From Bugulina stolonifera (Eukaryota; Bryozoa; Gymnolaemata; Cheilostomatida; Bugulidae), in contig OW285189.1 in NCBI GenBank assembly GCA_935421135.1, positions 1,536,179 through 1,600,178 of the forward strand: DNA of 64,000 nucleotides, in the 5' to 3' direction. Of this stretch, positions 1 through 11,300 are shown one piece after another. The number at the start of each line of letters is the position of its first letter. The first letter of the stretch is position 1. A program made the translations under genes and the position numbers. The notes under the pieces were generated by a model. It was not told the origin of the DNA, did no database searches, and was given only the letters and a program-made list of their open reading frames with translations.

Positions 1-405
1 TGAAAGTGGTGATACCCATTCTCTAGTCCGTACATTCCATTCTGATGCTGAGGAAGACCAGTTAGTAGTGCAGACCTGTCGATGGACAGATGACCGATGG
101 ACAGATGATCGATGGACAGATGACCGGTGGACAGATGACCGATGGGTGAAGTAAGCATGTATACATGTACATACTTCTCCAGCATAACCTGGAGTCAGTA
201 GACACTCTGTTCATACAGTAAATCATTTATAAACTCTAAACATGTCCCATACCATAATGTACGGTAACTAACCTACTAGGTGAACAGCTACTGACAGAGG
301 TAAAAGCGTTATCAAACACCAAGCTTCTCCTGGCAAGAGAGTCGATGTTGGGAGTTCTGCATACTCTGTTACCATATACACCACTCTCAAATCCAACATC
401 ATCAC
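1..405 (-). CDS. SGSH: N-sulfoglucosamine sulfohydrolase (heparan N-sulfatase), two internal exons, partial
   Basis: Lysosomal sulfatase that removes N-linked sulfate from heparan sulfate. Two minus-strand exons are visible: 405-273 and 75-1, the second running off the window. The first reads DDVGFESG, then [14 protein letters not shown], then [18 protein letters not shown] is the sulfatase CxPxR signature whose Cys becomes formylglycine, and the DD pair near the start is expected to bind the metal. The second exon continues with [14 protein letters not shown], as in animal SGSH. The exons join in phase 2 (AG + G = Arg) across a 197-bp intron with a GTTAGT donor and a CAG acceptor. The upstream signal-peptide exon was not found. 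Similarity to SGSH is closer than to other sulfatases because of the FESG and HQNGMYG blocks. Coding parts are open, with no sign of decay. Confidence 0.86.
79..148 (-). repeat. 15-bp tandem repeat at SGSH acceptor
   Basis: About five copies of a 15-bp unit (GATGGACAGATGACC on the plus strand) fill the acceptor end of the 197-bp SGSH intron. On the coding strand the pyrimidine-rich unit (GGTCATCTGTCCATC) runs directly into the CGACAG acceptor, so the last copy forms the 3' splice site. Confidence 0.85.
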
Positions 406-771
406 CTAGCAAATTATGACACACACATAAAAGTCGATTGTATGGACAATCATCCCCATAGTGCACAATGTGTGGTCAGATGGTACAAACAAGTGGTTAA
501 CATACAGCAGGCATACTGAATAGAAATTATCGTAGCTTTCCCACCGAACCTCCAACATGAAACCTCGCAGTTGCTAAATAAAATAAAACATATTATTTGA
601 TAAAAGAAAGCAGTTGTAAGATTAAAGAAAATCAGTGCTTTGGAAATGCTTTGGAATAAAACTAAAACTGTTGGTTGGATAAATAGAGGTGGGAATATTC
701 CAAAACTGCCTCAGCAGTGAAACCATAAATTGAAAACATAAATTGGAGCCACCTTTTAGCATGGCCTTGAC
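406..771. other. Non-coding, nothing identified
   Basis: Presumed SGSH intron upstream (on the minus strand) of the exon at 273-405. I could not find the signal-peptide exon or any repeat here. Confidence 0.4.
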
Positions 772-1071
772 CAGGGGCGGATATAGGAAAAGTTTCAACA
801 CCAGCCTATTTTCAAGAAGTAATGGATTTCATGCGTCTGAGTGAGTTAATGAAAGATAAGTGTGGAACATGAATATGTATGGGTACAGTCTACACATATA
901 ACATGACTATTACAGCACTATACAATGACTGTACTGCCTGAGCAAGTAAATAGAAAATGAATTGAAGCCCAGACATGCATAGTATTAATAGTTTAAAGAG
1001 CACAGCTAGTATTGCATGCTTGATTGAACACACGCCTAGGATGGTGGCGTGGGTGCCTATAGCCGCCCCTG
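772..1071. mobile_element. Nonautonomous hAT-like element, 300 bp
   Basis: Left end CAGGGGCGGATATAGG and right end CCTATAGCCGCCCCTG form terminal inverted repeats of about 16 bp with small differences. Flanks are GCCTTGAC (764-771) and GCCTTGAT (1072-1079), a 7/8 match of the 8-bp target duplication typical of hAT transposons. No coding capacity, so it is a MITE mobilised in trans. Confidence 0.82.
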
Positions 1072-1807
1072 GCCTTGATCTTACAGAATCAGAGCATTGA
1101 AATGGGTATTTACTCAATTTGCAACCAATGTACTGCTCCAGTGTTTGACACCTCATCAGTCCAGTTCAGAGATACCCCTAGAAGCACAACTTCGCGAAAC
1201 TGCATAAAAAGCAAAGCGTATTCAAGAGGTCTGAAATATACCAAACTAGAGTGCGCAAAACATGTATTTATATGAATTTGCCATCTCCGTACAGCTATGC
1301 ACGGTTGCATATGGTCAGACTGGTGCTTGTAGTAGAAACAGTAGTCTGTGAGAAACATAGGTTACCTAAAATAATGAGGACGTTCTTAGCATACAAAGTA
1401 TTGACGATCATCATCATCAGTAATAGAAGAGAGACTTTCATCATCTTTATCAGCTTTTGTGCAGCGTCTGCAGAAAACGGATTGTATACATTATTTATAT
1501 ATAATCAAATGCTTGTCACCTCAAAGGATTGTCATGCAGAGTTAAAGTTCTACTCAGGAGTTTCAGGTTGTCTAATTGAATCTTTGCTTTTACTGTCTAC
1601 AGAACCAGTTCAAGGAAACTGATTATAAGATTTAAGGAGCAGAGGGATCTCACCTACCACTAGCAACTACTTAATCCTTGGGAGCACAGACACTATACCG
1701 TATGTATCTAGGGATGAGTGTAGTTTAGTAGAGATGTTAATCTATGTAGGCATTTTGCCAAAACAAATAGATGCAGATGGTAATCTGTGAATTAGTCTGC
1801 AGTATTG
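1072..1807. other. Non-coding, nothing identified
   Basis: An open frame of 123 codons lies at 1251-1622 on the plus strand, but it shows no recognisable domain, no convincing splice context and no conserved motif. I treat it as chance. Confidence 0.4.
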
Positions 1808-1815
1808 TTAGTGTC

Positions 1816-2109
1816 GGCAAAGGGACATTTCGAAAAGACAGTTCAAAACAGGACGTTTAACAACCGGACAGTTCTAAATCGGACAGCTCGAAACTGTGTA
1901 GATTACATTTAGAAGAACACAACTCACAGATAATTAATTTTAACTAATTATTTTAATTAATTAAATAAAAAAATGATATTAAAAATAAAAATTAGTTGAA
2001 ATATAGTGGTTGGGGTTTGGGGTTAGGCATTTTGAACTGTCCGGTGTTGAACTGTTCACTTTCAAAACGTCCTATTTTGAACTGTCTTTTTCGAACAGTC
2101 GCACATTCA
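1816..2109. mobile_element. Foldback/TIR element with 8-bp direct repeats
   Basis: The left arm contains AAAGACAGTTCAAAACAGGA (about 1835-1854). The right arm carries its inverse near 2066-2092 (TCCTATTTTGAACTGTC). The motif GGACAGTTC recurs several times in both arms. TTAGTGTC stands directly outside on both sides (1808-1815 and 2110-2117), consistent with an 8-bp target duplication. The outermost bases of the two ends match poorly, so the family is not assigned. AT-rich centre, no coding capacity. Confidence 0.65.
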
Positions 2110-2726
2110 TTAGTGTCCACCCAGAACCAAGTCGAAGTCACAGAGTTGACTTTGGACTTGCTAATTCGACTTCCACATCAATGTGACTTGATTTGGAAAC
2201 TTGAATAACTTGCGACTTCCACTTGTAGGTCTACCAAGCCAATGTGGCGGATACAACTGTATACACTGTATAGTCAACATGGAAAACAGGTCTTAATTGA
2301 CTACCCATATATTGTTTTCACTCTATCAGTGTGAATGAGAGCACTCAGGGTATATCAGGGGTAGGTATGAGTGTACACAACACAGGCAACACCTACACTG
2401 TGTGTACTTGAGATTACACACCACAATAAGAACCACTTTGGATTTGCAGGGCTGGCCAGTGGTCATCCTGTACCATGTGCTGTTTATATGCGATGTAGCA
2501 CTGTATCACTGTTACGAATATGCAATACCACATGACCAGCCTAGGCCATATTACTACATAAAATATCAACTCATTTTTACCATAATTGCATAACATACAT
2601 GCCCAGCTACACCTTGGCATGATTCTACATGGATTGGAATGTTTACTGAAAGAAAAGATGTTATGGGAAAAATGAATTTTTTTAGGGTTGTCTTCTACTT
2701 GACTAGCATCTTAACTTGATTTGAGA

Positions 2727-3110
2727 CTTGCACAAGGAGAATCAAAGGAAAGAGGCATCACTCCGGCCAAAGATTATCCCTCCCCGCCTCCAAACGCGGT
2801 CAGGATAAGTAAGGAGTTGTGTAATCTTGTGTACAAATCCTCTATGACTATTGGCGTTCCGCAGACCAATAAGAAGTGCTTCTTTACAACAGCGTCATAT
2901 AAACTATCTATTTATGTTAACTTGGATCGTAAATATAACAATCGTTAAGTTGTGGTTTAAGTCCAACAGCTATCCAACTTACTAAAAGGCAGATGGCGGA
3001 ACAGTGAATGGCGGAACGTCAGAACCACCAAATTGGGCGTATTTGGTGAGACAGGGTATTATCATTGAGTGATCCCTCTTTCCTTTTACCCTCTTCGACT
3101 TGCATCACAC
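2727..3110. mobile_element. Small inverted-repeat element, candidate MITE
   Basis: AAAGGAAAGAGGCATCACTC at about 2744-2765 is repeated in inverse near 3073-3096 (GAGTGATCCCTCTTTCCTTTT). Similarity extends outward to a CTTGCACAAGG-like and CTTCGACTTGCA-like pair, giving arms of roughly 40 bp. The surrounding region (2120-3220) has recurrent GACTTG motifs. Target duplications were not resolved. Confidence 0.5.
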
Positions 3111-3959
3111 GCCGATTTCAAGTGACTTGAGGCAACACTGATTTTATTTCAACTTGCCTCCAAAATTTTAGAAATAATTTGATTTGCTAGCTTGAAGTCC
3201 AACTTGGACCCAATATTATCATTTTTCATTTAGTTGATTCCGTTACATGATAAAATTGATTTTTTTTTTTTACCCATGCCTTTGTAATTATCTGTCTTCT
3301 ACACTCAGCTACTCATAACTCCGACAGCAAACTTCATCACTGCAACTCACAATTCAATTGGGCACACGGAACCATTTGATGAATCAGTTGAGTCATGGAC
3401 ATGACTGTTATTCAGAACGCTTTGACATGTACACAGAGGCAAATAGTATTGAAGATGGTAAATAAAAGGCCACATTCTTTAGTCTTATTGTCCGTTACAG
3501 TGAGTCTGCCCTTGGCATAACCTGTGAGCCTGCCCTTGGCATAACGTGCGAGTGTAATAGCCTAATAGACAGTCGGGTCATGAGATACCTGTCTTTATGC
3601 AGAGAGACGTCATGCGAGATGAAAAGAGTGGAAGCAAAACGGAATTTACACAGATACTGAAGTGTTTCTAATATTGGTCACTTATTAATTTGTGCCTACT
3701 TCAATAATTTCCAAGTAAGCAAGTTTTATTTCAAATTCAAAACGAAGACAGAACAAAAAGAAGCCTCTCAAACAAAACCTAAAATGAAACTATATATCAT
3801 AGTCAATAGAAAAACCTGTTACAATAGTAGAAAAACCAATAAGATATCTAACTAAAAAATGTCGTCAAGGTTGTTTACCTTAAGTGAAACCAAAATATCT
3901 AAACTTAAATACATAACAGATGCCATGCCATCCCAGTTTGACAAAGAAACAGAGGAGTT
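3111..3959. other. Non-coding, nothing identified
   Basis: Only a short direct repeat (CTGCCCTTGGCATAAC at about 3507 and 3530) stands out. No exon or transposon end was recognised. Confidence 0.35.
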
Positions 3960-6790
3960 ACACTTGCAATGAGATCAAACGTGGAGCAAGAAAGTAAAAG
4001 CTCCTAGATCTTATCTCACCAGTAGAACACTGCAAATAGCCACAGCGGTGGTAACAGCAATTACACCTAGTGAACCAATTAGACTGTGTGGCAATTTCAA
4101 AGTTACCTTCAACCCACAGTTGGTGGTGGTCTCTTACCCCATGCCTTCCATAGATTAGAGACATGTACAAGAGAAAACGGGCGGAGGAACATTATTTTCC
4201 AAGTTAGACCTGTCCAAAGCATTTGCACAGATCAAGCTGAACGCTGTTTTAAGTTATTGATCACTATCACCACTCACAGGAGCTTGTATCAATACAATTG
4301 TTTATCATACAGAGTTGCTCCAGCAATCCACCAGAGAGCTATGGATGAGATATTAGGCAACCTGTCAAATGTATTGAACTACCAGGACAACATCTTTACC
4401 ACAGGTTGTGACTACGAATCTCACTTGACTACTTTCCATAATGCACTGGAACGGTTACAAAACTATGGTTTAAGAATCAACAAAGACAATGCTGCTTTAT
4501 GCAACCATCTATGATCAACCTCAACAATAGATCAAAACGGTTTTCATCAATCTGAGAGCAAGATCAAAGCCATCAAAGAAGCTTCCATCCCCAAAAATGT
4601 AAGTGAGCTTCGGCCGTTCATAGGACTTGTATTGCTACCAAAAGTTTCTATCAAACCTGGCAACAGTCATGCAACCAGCAATCAGTAATTATACAAGAAT
4701 GTGAAATGAGATTGCTCGGCAAAAATGCCAAAAAGTATTTGTAAAGCTGAAACAGATGCTGTCAACTGACTGCGTGTTGACACGTTACAATATTAATTGC
4801 TGTCCAATACTTCCTTGTGATGAGTGCAGCCTATGGGGTTGTCACTGAATGATCTCCCAAACTCCCAAATAGTGAAAAAACTCTGAGCTCCAGTTACCAG
4901 AACTACGCTCAAATCGAGCGTGAGGCACTATCAATTATATTTGGAGTTACCAAGTTCCACATACACTTGTATTGCAGTTCATTCACCTTGTTCATGAACC
5001 ATAAACCCTTGGTAACTATTCTAGAACCAAAGGTAAGAGTTCCGCCAATAGTTACCATGGGAATGCAAAGATGGGCTCCAAAACTAAGAACATATATGTA
5101 CAATGTAAAGTACAAGCAATTTCCTGCACATGCAGATGCTGATGCCATGTGTCGTGTTCCTCAGCAATGCAAAAGACTTCATCGTGAGCAGACAAGATTG
5201 TTTTGTCTAGAACAATATGCACATCTACATGTTGCATTTGGATCCCACACTCAGTAGAGTTTACAGGTCAATGGTACAGGGATGCCAAAGCACAGTACAG
5301 TAGATGTTGATCCTTAAAAGACGTAATCAAGAGCTATTGACCTGGGAGAGATACTTGACGAGAGGCATACGTCTAGTTATACCCATCACCTTACGGCCCA
5401 TTGTGCTTGCTGAACTTCATCAGAGTCACATGGGAATAGTAAAAATGAGGGCAACAGCACATAACTATGTTTGGTGGCCACATGTGGATGAAAACATTGA
5501 AGCCGTAGTTAGCTGTTGTTCTCAGTGCAAAATCCACCTCTGGATCTTCATCCTTGGGCACCAACTGAAGGGCCATGGCAAAGAGTACATCTAGATTATG
5601 CTGGACCTATTGGCAACATATGATGTTCCTCATTGCACTAGATTCGTTTTCTAAGTAACCCGAAGTACTTCCTGTAAGCACCCCCACTTCAGCCACTACC
5701 ATTTCAACACGCAAAGCATTTTTGACAACCATGGTTTACTAAGCACAGTTTTCACTGACAGTGGTCCACAATTTACTTCTCATGAGTTCAAACTTTTCAT
5801 GAACACTAATGGTGCTCAACATCTGACAACAGCACCATATTATTCACAGAACAGTGGGCAGGCCGGGAGGTTTGGAAAACTTTCAAGTAAGCAGATGTTG
5901 TCATTTGGATCAGCCTCAATGTTGATCAATTTCTAATCTTCTCCATAAATATTGCAACCAGAAAGACCACAGTGGAGTTGGCAATGGGCCACTGTCGTAG
6001 GATGAGACTAAACCTTTTGAAACCATCAGCTATTTCCTCTCTACGAGTGAACAAGCAGCCGAAACGTCACTTCATGAAAGGTGAGCTCGCAAGGTTCAGA
6101 AGTGTTTATATACCAGCTGTCCAGTGGCTACCGGGCGCTGTGGTACACATGCTGGGAAACTCGATGTTTGAGATCTTGGATTCATCCACTTCAAACCTAG
6201 TCAGACGCCGTGTGACCAGCTGCATAGACGAGCAATCACCCTGTGTGTGGCAACCAAGTCAAAGGAACCAAGGTTGGGACATAATGAACCACCGTTTCAT
6301 ATGCGGCATAAGAACCTAGTAGTAATGGCTTAGGTGTTAGAATGCTGAGCTTTCATGCTGAAGGTTCCAGGTTCAAATTCCGGTCAGGGTGGTGCTAGGA
6401 AGAGCATCCAGCCACAATTGCTCCTGTGCTTCACATAAAAGTCCTTGGGGTCATACAAGCCAGCATGGCTTCAAGGCAACTCCTCGACCCCTGCCAAAAA
6501 AGGCCATGTCATCTGGGCCTTTCTCACAGGGAGTTGGCCAGCACTGGCACCTGGCAGTGCAAGCTGCAAGGGGCTGGTCACGCCGAGGAGTATAAGCCGG
6601 TGAGTGAGTGAGTGAGTAATGCCGAGTTGGATATAATCGTACCTCAATCAACACCATTAGCTATAAATGAAGCAGCTTCCAGCACGTCTACTCCTATGGT
6701 AGCACCAATACTGTCATCGCCACAGTCAACACTTGTTACAAAACCACGCACTTCCACATGAGCCAGAGTACCCCTGCACATTTATCAGAC
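3960..6790 (+). pseudogene. Dead Ty3/Gypsy pol copy
   Basis: Degenerate retrotransposon polyprotein, readable only by switching frames. In order: a pre-RT block (ISPVEH, RLCGNFKVTFNPQ) near 4015-4120; the RT core SKLDLSKAFAQIKLN near 4199-4243; the catalytic box read as NYQDNIFTTG near 4376-4405, where the second catalytic Asp is Asn; an RNase H tail (NHKPLVTILEPK) near 4996-5032; the integrase zinc region (HQSHMGI .. CCSQC) near 5417-5530; a core DSGPQFTSHEF near 5758-5790; and a proline/threonine-rich C-terminus resuming after a SINE at 6620-6780. Many stops and frameshifts. No LTRs were found. It differs from the intact element at 8176-12558 and is a separate, older lineage. Confidence 0.85.
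6320..6617 (+). mobile_element. tRNA-derived SINE
   Basis: The head looks like a tRNA gene: A-box-like TGGCTTAGGTGTTAG at 6326-6340 and B-box-like GGTTCAAATTC at 6370-6380, spaced as in pol III promoters. A tRNA-unrelated body of about 210 bp follows, and it ends in a GTGA microsatellite tail (6600-6617). It splits the C-terminal tail of the dead Gypsy copy, which resumes at about 6618, so it inserted into that copy. AGTAATG-like words at both junctions may be a short target duplication. Confidence 0.78.
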
Positions 6791-7156
6791 TATGAACTGT
6801 TTTGAGGACATCCAGGACCACACATACATGTATATACAACAATCTAATTTATTTTACGTTGTTCTCTCTTCTGGGAGTAAGATGTTGTGTTGTTATGCGT
6901 GTTTATAAATACTCATTGACATTTGCATTTCTAGTACACATGTGCCTGATGTTTTTCTTGCTTTTCAAAATATTTGTATGCTTCGGGTCGTATAATTATG
7001 TACTGTTTGTTGCTATCATCAATAAGTACTCCCATCCATTAAATTAACATTAGCACTATCTTTGGTATACACCATAAATGTACTATAGCATTCAACCAGA
7101 AGTGACAGTGGCACTAGTCTAAACCATCTATTTTATGTAGGACCTACTACTAGGGC

Positions 7157-7915
7157 CAGGGGCGGATTTGGGGGCCTCGCCCTCTCTGCCATGGCAAGAC
7201 CTTTCATTTCCAATAAAAAAATTAAATTGATTAAAATTAGCTGCAAATTGATCATAAAATAAAGTATTTACAGCTTACTCAAGTTCATCTTCCAACACAG
7301 GAAAGCTATTACTAATCTGTGAGCTTGATTCGCTACAGCTATAGGCCTAGTAGTAAACTAGCCACATTAGTAGATTCGTAGCAAATAACATAAGACACAA
7401 GATTTATACAGGAAGCTATTTAGGTTAGAATGAAAATTTCAAAGACAATATAATGTTGCTAGGAGACCAAATCGCGTGCAAGAAGCCAAGCCTTATGTAC
7501 ATTCAAGATGAAAAAACAACTCTTCTCAGTTAAGAGGCAAATAAACCAAGCCTGCAGTATTTTAAGATTTCTGTTGATCAAACACTAAATAAAGTCATGT
7601 TTATTATGTTTTAGTACAGGAAGGAGAGTGAGTTGCACTCCATACAAGCTTGACATCCATAGTAATAGATTACTAGATAATGCAATATAATTATAAAAAT
7701 AATGATAATATAATTTAGAACAATATATTAACATAAAAATATTTTATTTACATCACAGGGCAGCAAACATTTATGTAACAAGAACATGCTGATTCAAAGT
7801 GTGTGCATAAATTTGCTTCACTTAGTGCAAAACCCAGCATATTGCTTTGGTGGGCGGATCCCCCCCCCCCCAGCCTGTCAGCAGAGCGTTTCAAAATAAG
7901 CCAGATCCGCCCCTG
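7157..7915. mobile_element. Nonautonomous hAT-like element, 759 bp
   Basis: Ends are CAGGGGCGGATTTGG and CCAGATCCGCCCCTG, near-perfect inverted repeats over the first 11-15 bases. The target duplication ACTAGGGC is exact on both sides (7149-7156 and 7916-7923), which fixes the boundaries. The interior is AT-rich and non-coding, with a 12-C run just before the right end. It shares the CAGGGGCGG terminus with the element at 772-1071, so both belong to one superfamily. Confidence 0.9.
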
Positions 7916-8175
7916 ACTAGGGCTAGTAAGAAATCGGTCAAGGAAGGTACTCTGCTAACTTCTTTAAAAGAAAGCCTGTAAACTTCTTTAAAAAGTCTGA
8001 CTGGCTAAACAAGAGTACAGCTACAAAACTAAAATAATAGTTTTTATAATTATTAGTATTGTGATATTTTTATCATCAATATAGCCTAAGCCTAGTATAT
8101 TCATGCTACAATAAATTTTGATTTAAGAATTAATTAATTAATTGATAAAACTATGATTGAAAATAGCGCTGATAC

Positions 8176-8309
8176 TGTAGTGTTTGTAATAGCTTTGTAG
8201 CTAGTAGCGTTATAGCACTAAAGCTAGAGTAAGGAAATATATATAAGGATGCATGTATGTCTTAGGAGTCAGTTATAATGAGAATAAATCACGTCAGTAC
8301 AACACTAAA
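8176..8309 (+). repeat. 5' LTR (134 bp)
   Basis: Direct copy of 12425-12558 with no mismatch. It begins TGTAGTGT and ends ACACTAAA, an imperfect terminal inverted repeat ending in AA rather than the usual CA. It contains a TATA-like box TATATATAA (8238-8246) and AATAAA (8283-8288), so promoter and polyadenylation signals lie within about 50 bp of each other. Confidence 0.96.
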
Positions 8310-8310
8310 T

Positions 8311-8323
8311 TGGCGACGAGGAT
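8311..8323 (+). promoter_or_regulatory. Primer-binding site, tRNA-Ser
   Basis: TGGCGACGAGGAT starts two bases after the 5' LTR. It complements the CCA-containing 3' end of a eukaryotic serine tRNA of the type ending ATCCTCGTCGCCA (Ser-GCT), which would prime minus-strand DNA synthesis. Confidence 0.85.
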
Positions 8324-8344
8324 TGTTTCAACAGATATATTATA

Positions 8345-11300
8345 ATGGCAACTGGTGGAATGCTGATTCCTAGACTGGAGGAAGATGGAGATGTGGAGGC
8401 ATTTTTGGAACGCCTTGAATGTTATTTCACAGTTGCAGGGACAGCAGATAATAGTAAGGTATCTGTCTTATTAATGGGACTCACATCCGAGCAATATGAA
8501 ACACTAAGAAGCTTAGTATCACCTGCATTACCCAGTTCCATGGACTTAGCCGACCTAAAGACTCAACTTACGACTCACTTTGGAGCACCAAGGAATAGGA
8601 AGCTGGAAAGAATTCAATTTCGATCAGTGAGTAGATTTAGAGAGGAATCGTTAGCTGAATTCCAAGTGAGGGTGAGGAGAGCTGCCATGAAATGTGAGTT
8701 TGGTGATAAACTGGAAGTAAATTTACTAGAACAGTTTATTGCAGGGATCAATAATCCAGGTCTATCTAGGAAACTCATTGAAAGTCAAACAGTTACCACT
8801 TTGACCGCAGCAGTTAATTTAGTTAATACTGCTCGGCTGTTTGAAGAAAGCACACCAGTGATAAAAGATGAGATAGCTAAGGTAGACGACAGGAAAGAAA
8901 GGTCATCATGGAAGGGTGTTATCTGCTACAGATGTACCAGGACAGGACACATAGCTTCTGATGACAATTGTCCAGCAAAAGGAAGAAGATGCAAAGTTTG
9001 TGGAAATAATGGACATTTTGCGGGATCCAAGTACTGTAGGAGTCATGGAAAGGATACACTTACAGCTGCTACTAATACAGTTATGGAAAAGACAGACAGT
9101 CATGAGCAAAGAACAGCACTGGATTGCTTTGGGTATGATAACACTATAAACAACATTAGAGGTGGTACACCTAAATGTATAGTTAATGTCGCAGGTGTAT
9201 CAACCGAGTTTATTGTTGACTCTGGTGCTGTGAATAACGTTATTGGCAGACATACCTATCGTAGAATCAAAAATAGAGTGAATTTAGAGCCTGCTTCAAA
9301 ACAATTGTATGCTTTTGGTCAGTCTAGCCCATTACCTTTACTAGGTCAGATTACAGCTAACATTTTTATTAATGGTAATAATGTCAAGGCTATAATTTTT
9401 GTATTTGATGGAAATTCTTGCAACCTTCTGTGTGCTGAAACAGCGAATGAACTAGGTATAATTAAGTTGAATACAGTAGGTAGTGTAGACAACATTATTG
9501 ATATAGGAAGTTTTGTTAGGGCCAAATACCCAGAGCGTTTTATAGGGGTAGGGAAGCTAAAAGGAGTTCAGATCAGGTTGCATGTTGATAGTGCTTGTGA
9601 GCCAGTTGCCCAGCCTGTAAGGCGTTTGCCTTTTGCATATAGAGCTAAGGTTGAGAAGGTGTTGCATAGGTTGATTGAGGAAGACATTGTAGAACCAGTT
9701 GAGGGTATAGGATCGACATGGGTTAGTCCTTTAGTGGTTGTGCCTAAAGATGGTGATGATGTTAGACTATGTGTTGACATGAGAAGGGCTAACAAAGCGA
9801 TTGTCAGGGAAAGATATCCTGTTCCTACAATTCAAGAAATGTTAGTTGAATTGAATGGTGCCAAAGTATTTTCCAAACTTGATTTGAAGCAAGGGTTTTT
9901 CCAATGTGAATTAGAGTCTGGTTCAAGAGACATAACAACTTTTGTCAGTCATATAGGCCTGTTTAGAATGAAGCGTCTAGGAATGGGAGTGTCATCTGCT
10001 CCTGAGATATTTCAATACACTATCCAAAAGGTCTTGAATGGTTTGAGTGGAGTTTTAAATTTAGCCGACGACATATTAGTATTTGGTACAGATGCAAGTG
10101 AACACAATGAAAGATTGATAAGTGTGATGGAAAGGCTAGAGAAAAGTGGCTTAACTTTGAATGGTGGCAAATGTCTTTTTGGGGTATCATCAATCAAGTT
10201 TCTAGGTCATATTATTTCAAATGAAGGCATATCTGCCGACCCTGCTAAGGTTAAGTCTATCCTATCTGCTAGAGCACCTGAAAATATCTCAGAGTTAAGA
10301 GGATTTTTGGGATTAGTTCAGTTTGTGGGGAGGTATGTTCCAGATTTAGCAAGGGTTGCTGCTCCTCTCTGGGATTTAACCAAGAAATCCCAAACTTTTT
10401 CATGGAGTAACGTACACCAGGATGCATTTGTGGGCATAAAGAAGCTTATGAGTTCTAATCAAACGTTAGCTTACTATGACAAAGAATGTTGTACGACTGT
10501 TGTTGCAGATGCTAGTTCCACAGGTCTTGGTGCAGTCTTATATCAGAGACAAAATGGAGTTTCAAAGATAATAGCATTTGGGCATCGTCGACTGTCAGAT
10601 GTGGAGACTCGGTATTCTCAGATAGAACGTGAGGCTCTTGGACTAATGTGGGCATGTGAGCATTTTCGGATGTATTTACTTGGCAAGCATTTCCGGTTAG
10701 TGACTGATCATAAACCCCTAGTGTCTATTTTTGGCAGTGCTAGTTCAAAACCAACTCCAAGACTGGAAAGATGGAGTATAAGGCTCCAGGCATTCGATTT
10801 TGATATCCATTATAAGCCAGGTTGTTATAACATTGCAGATCCAATGTCTAGGCTTAGTGGTTCTAAAGACAGCAATACAGATCCGGTGACAGATGATTCA
10901 TATATTTGCTTAGTTGCAGAGCAGGCAGTGCCATGTGCCATGACATGGACAGATATTCAGCAAGAAGCATTGGTATGTAATGAAGCTAGTCTGATCCGGA
11001 AGGCTTTACAATCAGGAGATTGGGAATCATGTCCAGCAATTACAAAATCTATCCAGAATGAGTTGAGTTGCTATGAAGGAGTAATTTTGAGAGGTAATAA
11101 AATTCTTGTGCCTGTCAAGTTGCGAAAGAAAGTGTTACAGCTGGCACATGAAGGTCACCAAGGCATAGTGAAAACAAAGAAAAGACTACGCTTGAAGGTT
11201 TGGTGGCCAGGAATGGACCACGATGCTGAGGCACTATGTCGGCAATGTTTCTCATGTCAATTAGTGGCTAACAGCAGCCCACCGAGTCCTATTTCTCCTA

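Noticed and set aside
1251..1622. 123-codon plus-strand frame
   Set aside because: Unbiased composition, no domain, and no splice or transposon context to support it.
8906..9149. Small frames on both strands within the retrotransposon
   Set aside because: Shadows of the gag-pol frame.
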